From contig NC_045148.1 of assembly GCF_008831285.2 (NCBI RefSeq), positions 5,458,001-5,518,000 of the forward strand: 60,000 nucleotides of DNA, written 5' to 3'. This document shows, piece by piece, positions 25,701 to 35,272 of the stretch. A model generated the notes under the pieces. It saw nothing but the letters and a program-made list of their open reading frames with translations, did not search any database and was not told where the DNA came from. The translations under genes were made by a program, and so were the position numbers. Each line of letters opens with the position of its first letter. Position 1 is the first letter of the stretch. The stretch comes from Nymphaea colorata. Its lineage: Eukaryota; Streptophyta; Magnoliopsida; Nymphaeales; Nymphaeaceae.

Positions 25701-25905
25701 GATAGGTTGAGGGCAAGGAGAGCTCGGGGTCACGGGAGGCTGTTCCGTGGTAAACCTCAGAACACATCGGAACAGCTCGGCTATTTATACCCCTTGTTCC
25801 TCGTCCGGTGTGTCCTAACAGTTCTTTGTCTAGTGTTTGTGTCGATTTTACCAAAACAGAACGTGTTTGTTCTGTTTTGTGGTGTTCCAATGCAATCAAA
25901 CGACC

Positions 25906-27600
25906 TTTGAGGGAACAAGAAGAACAAAAAGCCCTGATGGTCACTCTAGAATCAAAAATTGAAAAACAATAAAGCAAAAGAGAAAAACAAAAAACAACAA
26001 ATTTTCTCCTACAGATCGGGATGAAGATCATTTGGGTTCAGATTCAGCAACTAGAGAGGAGGAAAAACTCAAGCTGCTTTACTACCAGAAATCATAATCC
26101 AAAAGAAAAAGGCAACAAAGAGAAGCAAGAAGGGAAAAGAAATTATGGTGGAAATCAGCTCACCTAGACCTAGACCTATCACCATTGGAAGTTTAGAAGA
26201 GAAATTCAAAAAAAAAAGAGAAAGCCTACCAGAAAAGGCAAAAAGACAAAGAAGCACATCCCCAACAGTAGCTAAGATAGTGAGAGTTCTAAAGAAAAAG
26301 TAAAGGAGATCAAGCGCAAGAAGAAAAAGACAAAGCCAGAATTAGTCAAATCAAGTGATGATGAAAGTCTGACCAAGTACAAGTTTTATAAAATGGAGAA
26401 AAGAATGAACAATCTTGAACTTAGAGGGAAAGAGCAACACTGATACTCATGTGAGGGTTACTACCTTGGTATTGAAGGGGATGAAGACGTGAAAGGCTTG
26501 CCCAAGGAGTTTGTCAGATATGATGGAATCACATGTCAAATCCGGACAAATAACAGAGCATTTTTTTGCTATTTTCTAAGAAGTCTTGAAGGCATCGCCA
26601 CACAATGGTACAAAGAAAATGTCAACCCAATTGAACTGAAAGAATTTGACAAATTGATTAACATGTTTGTCGAAAGATTTGAGCAAAACACTCCCATGGC
26701 TCCAACCCTCAGTACCATTTGCAGTCTCCATCAGAAACAAGGAGAAAAGGCTCAAGAATTCATCTAAAAATGAAGAATTCAATGTAACAAAATGAAGAAG
26801 CCCATTTCTAAAACACAAGTTTTGTCACTCATCAAGAAAAATCTTTCCCAACCGTTGAAAAGTCTCATCCGCAATGCCCCAATCAAAACACTTGTTGAGT
26901 TGATTGAATAAGCAAATTCAATAGAGGAAGGTGATTTTGATGGAGTCATTGCTCATAAGTACAAGGAAGATGGTAAGAAAGGAGCAAAAGCACAGCAGTC
27001 TGCACACTTCATAGCTAATGTCAGCATTCAAAAAGGCAAAACAAACACCTAGGCTGGGGTTATGACCGGAAATTCACTCATCTCAGTCAGTCCCGTGGGA
27101 AGATCTTAGAATACCTCCTTGCCAAATGAACTATCGTCTTGCCAAAAGTATTAGAGCCTCCAAAAATGTTGGGAGGAGGTAAAGAAAAACTATGTAAGTT
27201 TCATCATGCCCCTGGTCATGACACTGAGGATTGTTTTGTCCTCAAAAACATTATCCAAGACTTCATCAACAAGGATCTCAAGATTGGTGATGATAGCATC
27301 CATGGGGTGTTGAGGAATCCATTTCCTGACCACGGGAAGGCAACAGTGGCCATGATCACCACAGACATTCCACTCTCATATCATCCACAGGAGCACATCC
27401 GACCTTGTGATAAAAACCGTTCACACAAAGTAATGATGATAAAAACCGTTCACACAAAGTAATGATGATAAATCAAGGAAAGAAACCTCTGGATTTTATT
27501 GCTATGATGAACAACATGACAGAAAGTTCACGCAAGAAACTTCCCATAATCCCAAAGACTTTTATCATATAAGGCGGTGATGATAAATCATCAGATGATT
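25906..27600 (+). pseudogene. Gypsy gag (capsid and Cys/His motif)
   Basis: The capsid-like region at 26489-26767 has the retrotransposon gag pattern: FLRSLEGIATQWYKE, INMFVERFEQNTPMAP and SLHQKQGEKAQEFI. A lysine-rich linker precedes it (25920-26400). Further on, 27187-27250 encodes CKFHHAPGHDTEDCFVLKN, a Cys/His motif common in plant gypsy gag. In-frame stops interrupt it, for example near 26443 and 26765. The segment 27424-27471 repeats a 26-base stretch (about 27411-27436 and 27438-27463, CCGTTCACACAAAGTAATGA), a local tandem duplication that breaks the frame. Confidence 0.85.
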
Positions 27601-27776
27601 CTTTGGATGAGGATCCATGCTACTTCGATGAGATCATCCCATTGGAAGAGTGTATGATCCAGGGAGATTGGATTCGAGTCTCTAAGGACTAGTCAATTAC
27701 CTTTTCAGAAAAGAACCTCTCAAAATGGGGATATTACCATGAAGATACTCTTTACATCATCATCTAGATTAATGAG

Positions 27777-28150
27777 ATGATTATGCCACATGTACTGATC
27801 GATGGAGGATGTGGCTTAAATATTTGTCCTGATTTTACGGCCAAAGCTTTCAGATTTCATGAAGATATGTATCTCTCTGATGATATTAAAATCTACGGAT
27901 ACGATGGCCAAGACATGAACAGCAAAGGTACCCTAGATATGAACATGATCATTGAAAACACCAGTCATTACATTGTATTCCATGTGGTGGATGTACCACC
28001 ATCATATAACTTACTCTTGGGATGACCTTGTATCCACCAAGTACGAGAGATCCCATCCAGTCTTCACCAGTATCTCAAATGAAATTTTAGCCCATCAGTC
28101 ATCACCATACATACTGAGGATCCAACCGAAACGTTCGTGCAACCAATGCT
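27777..28150 (+). pseudogene. Gypsy aspartic protease
   Basis: The retropepsin domain would cleave the polyprotein. The active-site region reads VLIDGGCGLNICP; plant gypsy proteases commonly read DGGSS here. The flap region YGYDGQDMNSKGTL and the C-terminal PPSYNLLLG then PCIHQVREIPSSLHQ are clear family signatures. The stop between LLLG and PCIHQ is TGA where relatives have Arg, so it fits CGA-to-TGA decay. A further TGA follows at about 28079. Confidence 0.85.
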
Positions 28151-28913
28151 CCTGAGGCCAATTGGTTCGGTGGATGTACCTACCATAAGAACAACGAATG
28201 ACAGACCTTTGGAAGAATGGATGCAGAATATGGAGATAGGCAAATCATCTGGGAGTGCCCATACTATTTCAAGCAATCGTGTAAGTTATCAAAAACATCC
28301 CTTATATGTACATTTCATGAAAAACCCTAAGGGATTTCAGTTGCTTCTGAAAGGTGGCCATCGTCCATTCACTAGCCTGGGGAAGAATGAAGATGGCATC
28401 TTGCAGCCGATTAGTATCTCTTCTCAGATGAGTACCAGAGGACTGAGATATCATGAAGAAATTTGAAGAAGATCTTGTGGGCTGATAGTATTTACCTTTG
28501 TATCAAATCCTCTCATGAATTTTGTAATCTTAAACTTCTTTTTGTTTGAGATGACCCTTCCATGAACTAAGAACTTTTCTTTTGATATGCAATGCAAGAA
28601 ATCTTTTGTTGTCAATTTTAATTTCGTCCAATTCTTTCCTTTATCATCTTCTTTACATGATGTCAGAATTCAACTTGCCTCAATTTCTTCTTTTTCCTCG
28701 GAAGTTCCTTCAGAAAGCATTTGACAAACAAGCAGTTAATGCAATGGAATCTATGACAGTACCGAGTCAGAATTTCCAGAATTCGCTCAGATTCAAAAAC
28801 AAGAACATCCATCGTCCTTGGTTAATGATCCAATTGAAGAGATTAATAATGAGACCAACAAGAATCCTAAAATCCTTTAAATTGGTACCAGTTTGTCAGT
28901 AGACGAGAAGAAA
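28151..28913. other. Protease-RT linker, decayed
   Basis: Frames at 28137-28466 and 28582-28902 have no assigned domain. This part of plant gypsy polyproteins is normally poorly conserved. Confidence 0.4.
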
Positions 28914-30278
28914 AGATTGGTGGACTTTCTTATAAGTAACCAAGAAACTTTTGCATAGACCTATGAAGATATGTCAAAATTAGACCACTAGTTGGTTGAA
29001 CATCGTTTGCCCTTAAATCCTAGTTGCAAGCCAGTTAAGCAAAAGTTGTGCAAGCTTGATCCTCAATTAGAAGGGCCTGTAAAGGAGGGTTTAGAGGACC
29101 TACTAAAAGCAAAATTCATTCGTTTCATCGATTATCTAGAGTGGCTGTCTAATATCGTGGTAGTCTTCAAGAAAAATGGTAAAGTCAAATTATGCATTGA
29201 CTTTCGAGACCTGAACAAAGTCATGCTGAAAGATGATTATCCACTTCCGAACATTGATTTGTTGGTAGACAGTACTGCAGACCATACCATGTTCGCCTTT
29301 ATGGATGGATACTCAGGATATAACCAAATCAAATTAGCAGTCAATGATCAACCTAAGACTACTTTTACTACACCCTGTGGCACTTTCTGTTACACGATGA
29401 TGCCGTTTGGGTTGAAAAATGCTCGAGAAACTTATCAAAGTGCTATGACCACTATTTTTCATGACCAGATGCACGAAATCATGGATGCATATACCGATGA
29501 CATATTGATTAGGTCTAAGGCAAGAGAAGACCATATTGAAACCCTCGCCCTGGTGTTTGAGAGTCTCTTACAATACAAGCTTCGTTTGAATCCTCAAAAA
29601 TGTGTGTTTGGGGTCGAATAAGGTAAATTTTGGGGTTTCATGGTTAGTAAAAGGAGGATCGAGATGACTCTTACCAAAGCTAAAGCAATCATCGATATGC
29701 CACCACCTACCAATATCAAGGAGTTGTGAAGCTTGCAAGGGTGAATACAGTCCATCAAATGATTTATTTCCAATCTAGCCATGAGATGTGAACCATTCAA
29801 CCATCTACTGAGAAAAGGCATCAAGTTTGAATGGGGTTTTGATTGCCAACAGTCATTTGAAAGGATCAAGAAATACCTTCTAAATTCATCAATTCTAAAA
29901 CCCCCGATGTTGGGTAGACCATTGCTGCTTTACATTACAGTGAATGAGTCAGCATGTGGTGGCTTTTGGTATAATATGGGGAAGGAAGTCGCATCGAGCA
30001 TGCAATTTATTACATTAGCAAAACTTTTGTCCAATACAAAAAAAAGTACTCTCCAATAGAGAAAACTTGTCTGGCATTGGTTTGGATGTGTCAGAAGCTG
30101 AGATACTATTTATTAGCTTGTGAGGTTAAGATATACTCCAAACCAAATCCTCTTAAGTACATTTTGGAACAACCCTTTCTTAGTGGACACATTGCCAAAT
30201 GGCAAGTTCTGCTAATGCAATATGATCTTGACTATGTGTCTCAAAAGTCAATCAAAAGACAAGCAATTGTGGATTAGT
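28914..30278 (+). pseudogene. Gypsy reverse transcriptase with RNase H-like domain
   Basis: The longest clean frame is 28992-29621. RT motifs in order: HRLPLNPSCKPVKQKL, VVFKKNGKVKLCIDFRDLNK, YPLPNIDLLVD, FAFMDGYSGYNQIKL, TTPCGTFCYTMMPFGLKNA, and a catalytic box reading AYTDDILI where Y-x-DD normally has Val or Met. GKFWGFMVSKRRIE and the thumb follow after a TAA at 29619. The first RNase H-like region covers about 29800-30278, with FEWGFDCQQSFERIK and EKTCLALVWMCQKLRYYLLA. Stops at 29619, 29727 and 29742 and frameshifts make it inactive. Confidence 0.92.
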
Positions 30279-30309
30279 TAGCAGACTTTCACCAGTATGA
30301 AGAAATTAG

Positions 30310-30600
30310 AATGATCGATGAGTTCCCAAACAAACACGTACTAAGATTGGAAATAGTTCTGATAAGGAAGATGTACTTTGATGGATCCAGAAATGTGATG
30401 GGAGCTGGTATAGGCATTTTACTCATCACTCCAGAAGATGAAATGTTCTCATATTCTTTGAAACTTGACTTTTTATGTACCCACAACATGGCAGAATATA
30501 AAGCCCTCATACAAGATCTTTGTTGTTTATTGAGTTTTCAAGTGAAAAGGGTGCATGCCTTCAGCGACTCTCAGCTTATCTCTCATAGAGCTCTTTAAAT
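30310..30600 (+). pseudogene. Second RNase H domain (Tat/Ogre-type)
   Basis: Frame with MYFDGSRNVMGAGIGILLI, HNMAEYKALIQDL and VHAFSDSQLI. These carry the D-x(n)-E-x(n)-D spacing of an archaeal/plant-type RNase H: the Asp of YFDGS, the Glu of AEYKA and the Asp of SDSQL are all present. A second, complete RNase H after the degenerate first one is known from the Tat lineage. TAG at 30276 separates it from the upstream domain, and the frame stops at about 30598. Confidence 0.85.
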
Positions 30601-30621
30601 CAATATCAGCAGAAAAGGCTA

Positions 30622-30930
30622 ATGCAGCTCGATTTGCTAGATGAAAAGAGGTTAAAAGCGGCTGACCATGCTGAAACTTATCGCCAAGTGGCCAGACAGT
30701 TTTCTAAGTTAGTTATCGAAAGACAGTTCAAAGTGAGCGAGTTGGTCCTACGATCGGCGGTGTACCTTAAAGGACGGCCGTGAGGTAAGTGGGCACCAAA
30801 CTAGGAAAGCCCATATGTTATTAAGGAAGCCTTGCCCTGTAATTCATACCGACTGATTGATGCTGATGGGGTGGAACTTATCGATCTCGTTAATGTCCTC
30901 TTGTATTCATTTTCCAATCAATGTCAAATA
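30622..30930 (+). pseudogene. Integrase C-terminal tail; core deleted
   Basis: MQLDLLDEKRLKAADHAETY, RQFKVSELVLR, GKWAPN and SPYVIKEALPCNSYRLIDAD are the characteristic end of a plant gypsy integrase. It begins about 20 bases after the RNase H frame ends, so the zinc-binding and DDE catalytic domains (normally several hundred residues) have been deleted. In-frame TGA and TAG codons at about 30781 and 30803 stand where relatives have Arg and Trp. Confidence 0.8.
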
Positions 30931-31240
30931 TTTATGTTGTCACATTCAATCTGCCATTCAACTTGGATTCCTCCCAGTCGTAAAACATGACAATTACACT
31001 AGAGCATTTTTTTATGAATTGCTTTTGTGACACATGTCTTCCTTTCACAATCATCATTATCCATCAAGAAGAGGGTCATATGTCAATCAAATCAACTTAG
31101 CGATTAAGCTAAAAGATTTGATCAAACGCAATCCGACCGCTAGGTTCGAAGCTTTTTAAAGCTAGCTCAACCATGTCATTATACAAGGGAATCTTATGGA
31201 GCAAGTGCAACTTGGCCGTTTGGCCAAGGGCTTTTTGGAG
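30931..31240. other. 3' untranslated part of the gypsy element
   Basis: Non-coding sequence between the integrase tail and the minisatellite; nothing else recognised. Confidence 0.5.
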
Positions 31241-31450
31241 CAAACCCATGCAGGTAAAGGGTAAGGCCTGCAATATGAGGGCAACCCACGTAATTAAGGG
31301 GTCAAACCTATAATGCTAGCCAAGGCAACCCATTTCAGGGGGTGAAACCCAAATTCAATATTGGCAAACTCGTGTAGGTAAGGGGTTAAACCTGCAATTT
31401 AACCTCAAACAACCCATTGAGGTGAGGGGGTAAGCCTGAAACATCACTCT
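31241..31450 (+). repeat. Five-unit minisatellite in the gypsy 3' UTR
   Basis: Diverged units of 38-47 bases start near 31241, 31281, 31325, 31363 and 31410. Each has CAACCCAT(G), a GGTAAGGGGT core and AAACCTGCAAT-like end. Tat/Ogre elements are known to carry hypervariable tandem repeats just before the 3' LTR. Confidence 0.75.
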
Positions 31451-31520
31451 GCACATATTTTGTTTGAAAAATTTGTGATGCTTATCTTTGTCACTAAGCA
31501 CGGTTAGCACCGGCTTAGTA

Positions 31521-31530
31521 ACAAAGAGGG
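31521..31530 (+). other. Probable polypurine tract before gypsy 3' LTR
   Basis: ACAAAGAGGG directly before the inferred LTR start. Position and composition fit; the LTR start itself is diverged. Confidence 0.45.
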
Positions 31531-32488
31531 CATCTCTAATCACCCCAAATTTTTTCAAAATGGTACGCTCTTTTATCAAAACACAAAACCCAATTTTTTG
31601 ATCTAAATTAGTCCAAAGCCGTAGTCCAGGTCCAAATCAAGCGTTTTAAACCCAAAATTCGACTCGAGTTCAAAACGGCAAAATTTCAGTGTCGCGTGTG
31701 TATGGACCTTCCCTTTGTTTTAAAAACTCATTTCTCACGCCAAAACATGTTTTAAAACCCAAGTTGCATGCTCGAGCAAGTCGACAATTGACTAAACAAA
31801 AATCAGATTTGGAGCGAGTTCAGAGTCGCTCAAAACGGAGTCGACCACCCATTTAAAAAAAAAACAGTTTTATACATATTTTAAATAAAAAAAGAGAAGA
31901 TTTTATGTTCATTTGATCTTATTTTATGTCATTTTATTTAATTTTTAAAAAAGAAAAAAGGAAAAAAGCATCACGTGACACCAGGTTGTGAGACCGCGCG
32001 TGCGAGAAGTCGTGGTCGTGCGCGACAGCATGCGTCGTGCGACAACACGGTCGCGCGCCAAACGACAACATGGTCGCACGCGTGCTCACGACGTGCGACC
32101 GCGCCGTTGCGTTAGCGATGCTTCGCACGCACGGCTTGGGCCTGCCTTGTGCGCAAGCCCCATTTTTCTTCAAAAATCAATCTGTTAGGGGCATTTTTGA
32201 ACATTTTAGGTGGGCATTAGCCCTGCATACACCTCAAAAAGTGATTTGCAGGCCTAATGATCAATCACATTAAGTCAAATCCTATTTCTTTTTTAAAAAA
32301 ATTTAAAATAATTCAAAATTATTTAAAATTCTGATGAAAATGTTGTGAAATTAAAAAAAAAATCAAATTTTGAGTTTGGGCTCCAAAACTCTCTTTAAAA
32401 ACCCCCATTATCCTCCTTCTTGGGCATGAGCTAGTCCTTGGAGAAACTCTTGTGTATTTTCACTTGAAGACTTAGAATTTTTCCCGTA

Positions 32489-34039
32489 GGCCACGTTTGA
32501 TGCACAGGGATTTTACTGTGCATCAGGGTAAAATTGCCGATTTTGTACGGCTTTTCGTGATGCAATCAAACGCAGTAAAAATCTCCTCGCCGAAACCGAT
32601 GGAGCAGGGTAAATTTACCCTGAAAAAAAGTCGGACCCTCCAGGGTCCGACTTTTTACCGTGGATTTTTTTTTTGCCCGTTCGGGCTTTGTCTGTTCTCA
32701 CGCCGCACACGATGGAGCAGCCGGCGATTCCACCCTGGCTTCTCCATTTTCATTTTTGCAGTGGACAGCCTGCGAACTCTCCCTCTCCGCGCAGGGGAAC
32801 TCACTCTCCGGCAACCACTTGCTTCTCCGGCGACAAAAAGTTCTCCTGCAACGTGCGGCTGATCCAGGTGAGGCTCTATTTGTTATGCCCGCGTTAAGAT
32901 GGGCTGTTTGGGAACCCTACTGCCTCTCTTCTTGCTCATTCGGGTGAATAGAGGAGGAGTTAAGAGAGAATGAGGAAGGGAGAGAATGAGAGCCAAAGAG
33001 AGCGAGAGAGAGAATGAAAGAGTGAGAAAGGGAGCACAAGAGACGAGGAAGGGGGACGGAAGAGAAGAGGGGGGATAGAGAGAGAGAGAGGAACGCGAGG
33101 AAGAAGAAGGGCACTAATAATAATGGTAAAATCGTTTGAGATTTTCAATTTTTTCTTTTAATCGTTAATTTTTCTTTTGGATTAATGGTTTGGGCAATTA
33201 GCTTGCCCATCTGAATAAAGGAATTCCAGTTTTAACAATTGATGGCATGAGTTTTGTGACGTAGAAAAATTAGTACGTTGGGTAAATTTTGGGGTTTTCC
33301 TTTCGATATGAAGAAAAATTGAGTGATGAGTGTGGGAGAGCCTTGTAACAGTATATGAATCACTCTTTTACTCTGCTGGCTTCGATTACTGCCTGCTCAT
33401 GTATCTTTTCTGCAAAACTAAGGAAGCTTCGGTCAGCTTTCAAGGATGGGGGTTCTGTTACTGCTGGAAATGCTTCTGAGATCAGGTCTGCATTTACTTT
33501 TACTCTGCATTACTAGCGGATTGTGTTATATGATTTATTCCTAGTAGTTGTGACATAGTGTCCAGCTCAAAACATTTGCTGCACATGATGCTTTTAGTTT
33601 GAATAATTTTTTCTGATGTTATGAGGAAAAGAATCATCACGATTCTGTGTTTCTGTGAGTTTTTTTTTTGCTAGCCAAGAAAAACATAAACTTTATTCTT
33701 GTTCTGCTTAGCTTATGTTAGATCTCTCCAGCTTCCCAATCACATTTTCTTCTTATTAATGTCAAAATACCAAGTTACCTGCAGGTAGGAGGATTTCTTT
33801 CCAGGCTTGTAGTGACAGCAACGATAACAACTTTCATAATGCAATGGTCAATTTTTTTGTCCATGAAAAAGTTTTCTTGCATACCAAACATTGAATATTT
33901 TACCCTTCAAAAAAATTCCAGGCCATCAAACATGGCCTGAAACAAGGAAAAGAAAAATTTACCATCTTTTCAGTTTACCGTGGAGAATTTTCCTTGAAAA
34001 AATTCCCCCTCAAAAAAATCCAGGCCATCAAACGTGGCC
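32489..34039. mobile_element. PIF/Harbinger-like non-autonomous transposon with captured exon
   Basis: Terminal inverted repeats GGCCACGTTTGATG (32489-32502) and CATCAAACGTGGCC (34026-34039) are perfect over 14 bases. Flanks are GTA and TTA, a 3-base duplication with one change, as expected for PIF/Harbinger (TWA). Another GGCCATCAAACATGGCC palindrome lies near the right end (about 33922). No transposase was found. The interior holds a GC-rich segment (32690-32900) and an exon resembling acetoacetyl-CoA thiolase. Confidence 0.75.
33412..33485 (+). pseudogene. Exon fragment of acetoacetyl-CoA thiolase (AACT-like)
   Basis: The 74-base frame reads AKLRKLRSAFKDGGSVTAGN then ASEIR and is followed by GT. 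Plant cytosolic acetoacetyl-CoA thiolases have a closely similar stretch (KLRKLRP-F, then G-TVTAGNAS-I-DGAA), and an exon ending just after the ASxI position is plausible. In the intact enzyme this region precedes the DGAAA segment of the thiolase fold; the enzyme condenses two acetyl-CoA at the start of the mevalonate pathway. Only this piece is present, with no catalytic residues, inside a transposon, so it is a captured and non-functional fragment. The acceptor upstream is not a clean AG. Confidence 0.7.
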
Positions 34040-34209
34040 TTAGTTCTCTCTCTCCCTCTCCCTCTTCCTCTTTCCATTTCTCTATTCTTCTCTAACTTGA
34101 TGTAAGCTTCATCAAGCTACAACTCTCTTAGAGGCATCATCTTCGTCCTCTTGGAGCTTCACTCAAAGGGGATCTAGGATCATTCGAAGCTAAGGTGTTC
34201 ATTTTTTTC

Positions 34210-34985
34210 AAAATCATTATCATTAGAGGTATGTACTCATCATCCCTCTCCTTTCTTTTTATTGTTTCTTCATTTCTTCATCTCCCCATGGCCAAATAAG
34301 ATAGCGTTCAAATCTCTATTTTAGAGTCAAGAAGCTATTTTTAAGTGCACTGGGAGCATGAGAAGGTGAAGTAATCTTTCATTCTATGATTAAATCATGT
34401 TCTTTCTTTTTTTGAATATAGTCTTATTCGTGTTGTTTTATTTCCTCTCTTCTTTGTCTCCCCATGGCCATACAAGATAGCTCTAAAATCTCTATTTTAT
34501 AGTCAAGAAGTTATTCTTAAGTGCACCGGGAGCATGAGAAGATGAGATGATCTTTCATTTCAAAGTTGAATCATATTCTTTCTTTTATTGAATGTAGCAT
34601 CGTTTTGGTTTCTTCATTTTCTCTCTTATTCATCCCCTAATGGCCATACAAGATAGCCCTAAAATCTCTATTTTAGAGTCAACATACTATTCTTAAGAGC
34701 ACCAGGAGCATGAGAAGATGAAGTGATATTTCATTTTATGCTTAAATCATGTTATTTCATTTCTTGAATATAATCTTGTTTTCCTTCTCCTATTTTCTCT
34801 CTTCCTCATTTCTCCATGGCCATATGAGATAAGTCTCAATATTTATTTTAGAGTTAAGAGACTATGCTTAAATGCACTGGGAACATGAGAAGATGAGATA
34901 ATATATTATTTCATAGTTGAATCATGCTCTCTTTCTTTTCTTGAATATTGCTTACATATTATCCATGCATAATTGTTCGATTTTT
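34210..34985 (+). repeat. 176-base tandem array in the 3' LTR
   Basis: Four units, with a CCATGGCCATA-type landmark near 34286, 34462, 34638 and 34814, spaced 176 bases. Each unit includes GAGCATGAGAAGATGA and a CT-rich spacer. The 5' LTR fragment has only about 1.3 units (landmark near 18027). Confidence 0.9.
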
Positions 34986-34986
34986 C

Positions 34987-35058
34987 ATTTATATGTGAAT
35001 GCATGGTAAGAATGGAAAATGAAAAATGAAATTCTCACCATGCATTCACATATAAATG
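34987..35058. repeat. Short hairpin in the 3' LTR
   Basis: CATTTATATGTGAATGCATGG and its near-complement CCATGCATTCACATATAAATG flank about 28 bases. The 5' LTR fragment has only the left arm. Confidence 0.8.
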
Positions 35059-35138
35059 CACAAATTCTCATATACATATGAACACATATATACATGTATT
35101 CTATTTTCTCTCCCTAAAACTTTTTCTTTATCTCTTCA

Positions 35139-35140
<2 letters not shown>

Positions 35141-35178
<38 letters not shown>

Positions 35179-35205
35179 CTCTTTTCCTTTCCCTCTCTAT
35201 TTAAG

Positions 35206-35243
<38 letters not shown>

Positions 35244-35272
35244 CTCTTTTCCTTTCCCTCTCTATTTAAGTT
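35141..35272. repeat. Duplicated (AT)n plus pyrimidine unit
   Basis: An (AT)n run followed by TTTCTCTTTTCCTTTCCC and CTCTCTATTTAAGTT is present twice in tandem. The 5' LTR fragment has one copy with a short AT run at about 18780, so this duplicated after the LTRs diverged. Confidence 0.9.

Larger units (their letters stand above)
21585..25905. mobile_element. 4.3 kb TIR DNA transposon inserted in gag
   Basis: The ends are inverted repeats: GGTCGTTTGATTGC at 21585-21598 and GCAATCAAACGACC at 25892-25905. The flanks read TTGAG on the left (21579-21583) and TTGAG on the right (25907-25911), and removing the element restores a gag reading line, so the insertion is well supported. Subterminal regions are rich in CTGTC/TGTCTG (left) and CTGTT/CCGGTGTG (right). 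No transposase was recognised. The GTTTGAT core resembles the TIR of the PIF/Harbinger-like element at 32489, but the duplication length does not fix the superfamily. It carries an exon-like fragment and a tandem array near its right end. Confidence 0.75.

Noticed and set aside
25456-26031. 191-codon minus-strand frame rich in Ser, Pro and Phe
   Set aside because: It is the complement of a purine-rich tandem array and spans the transposon end.
31241-31450. Regularly spaced repeats that might suggest a CRISPR array
   Set aside because: The repeats are contiguous, diverged tandem units without unique spacers, in a plant retrotransposon.
32037-32273. Arg/Ala-rich frames in the CpG-rich part of the LTR
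   Set aside because: Several overlapping frames on both strands from biased GC-rich sequence; no family match and inside an LTR.
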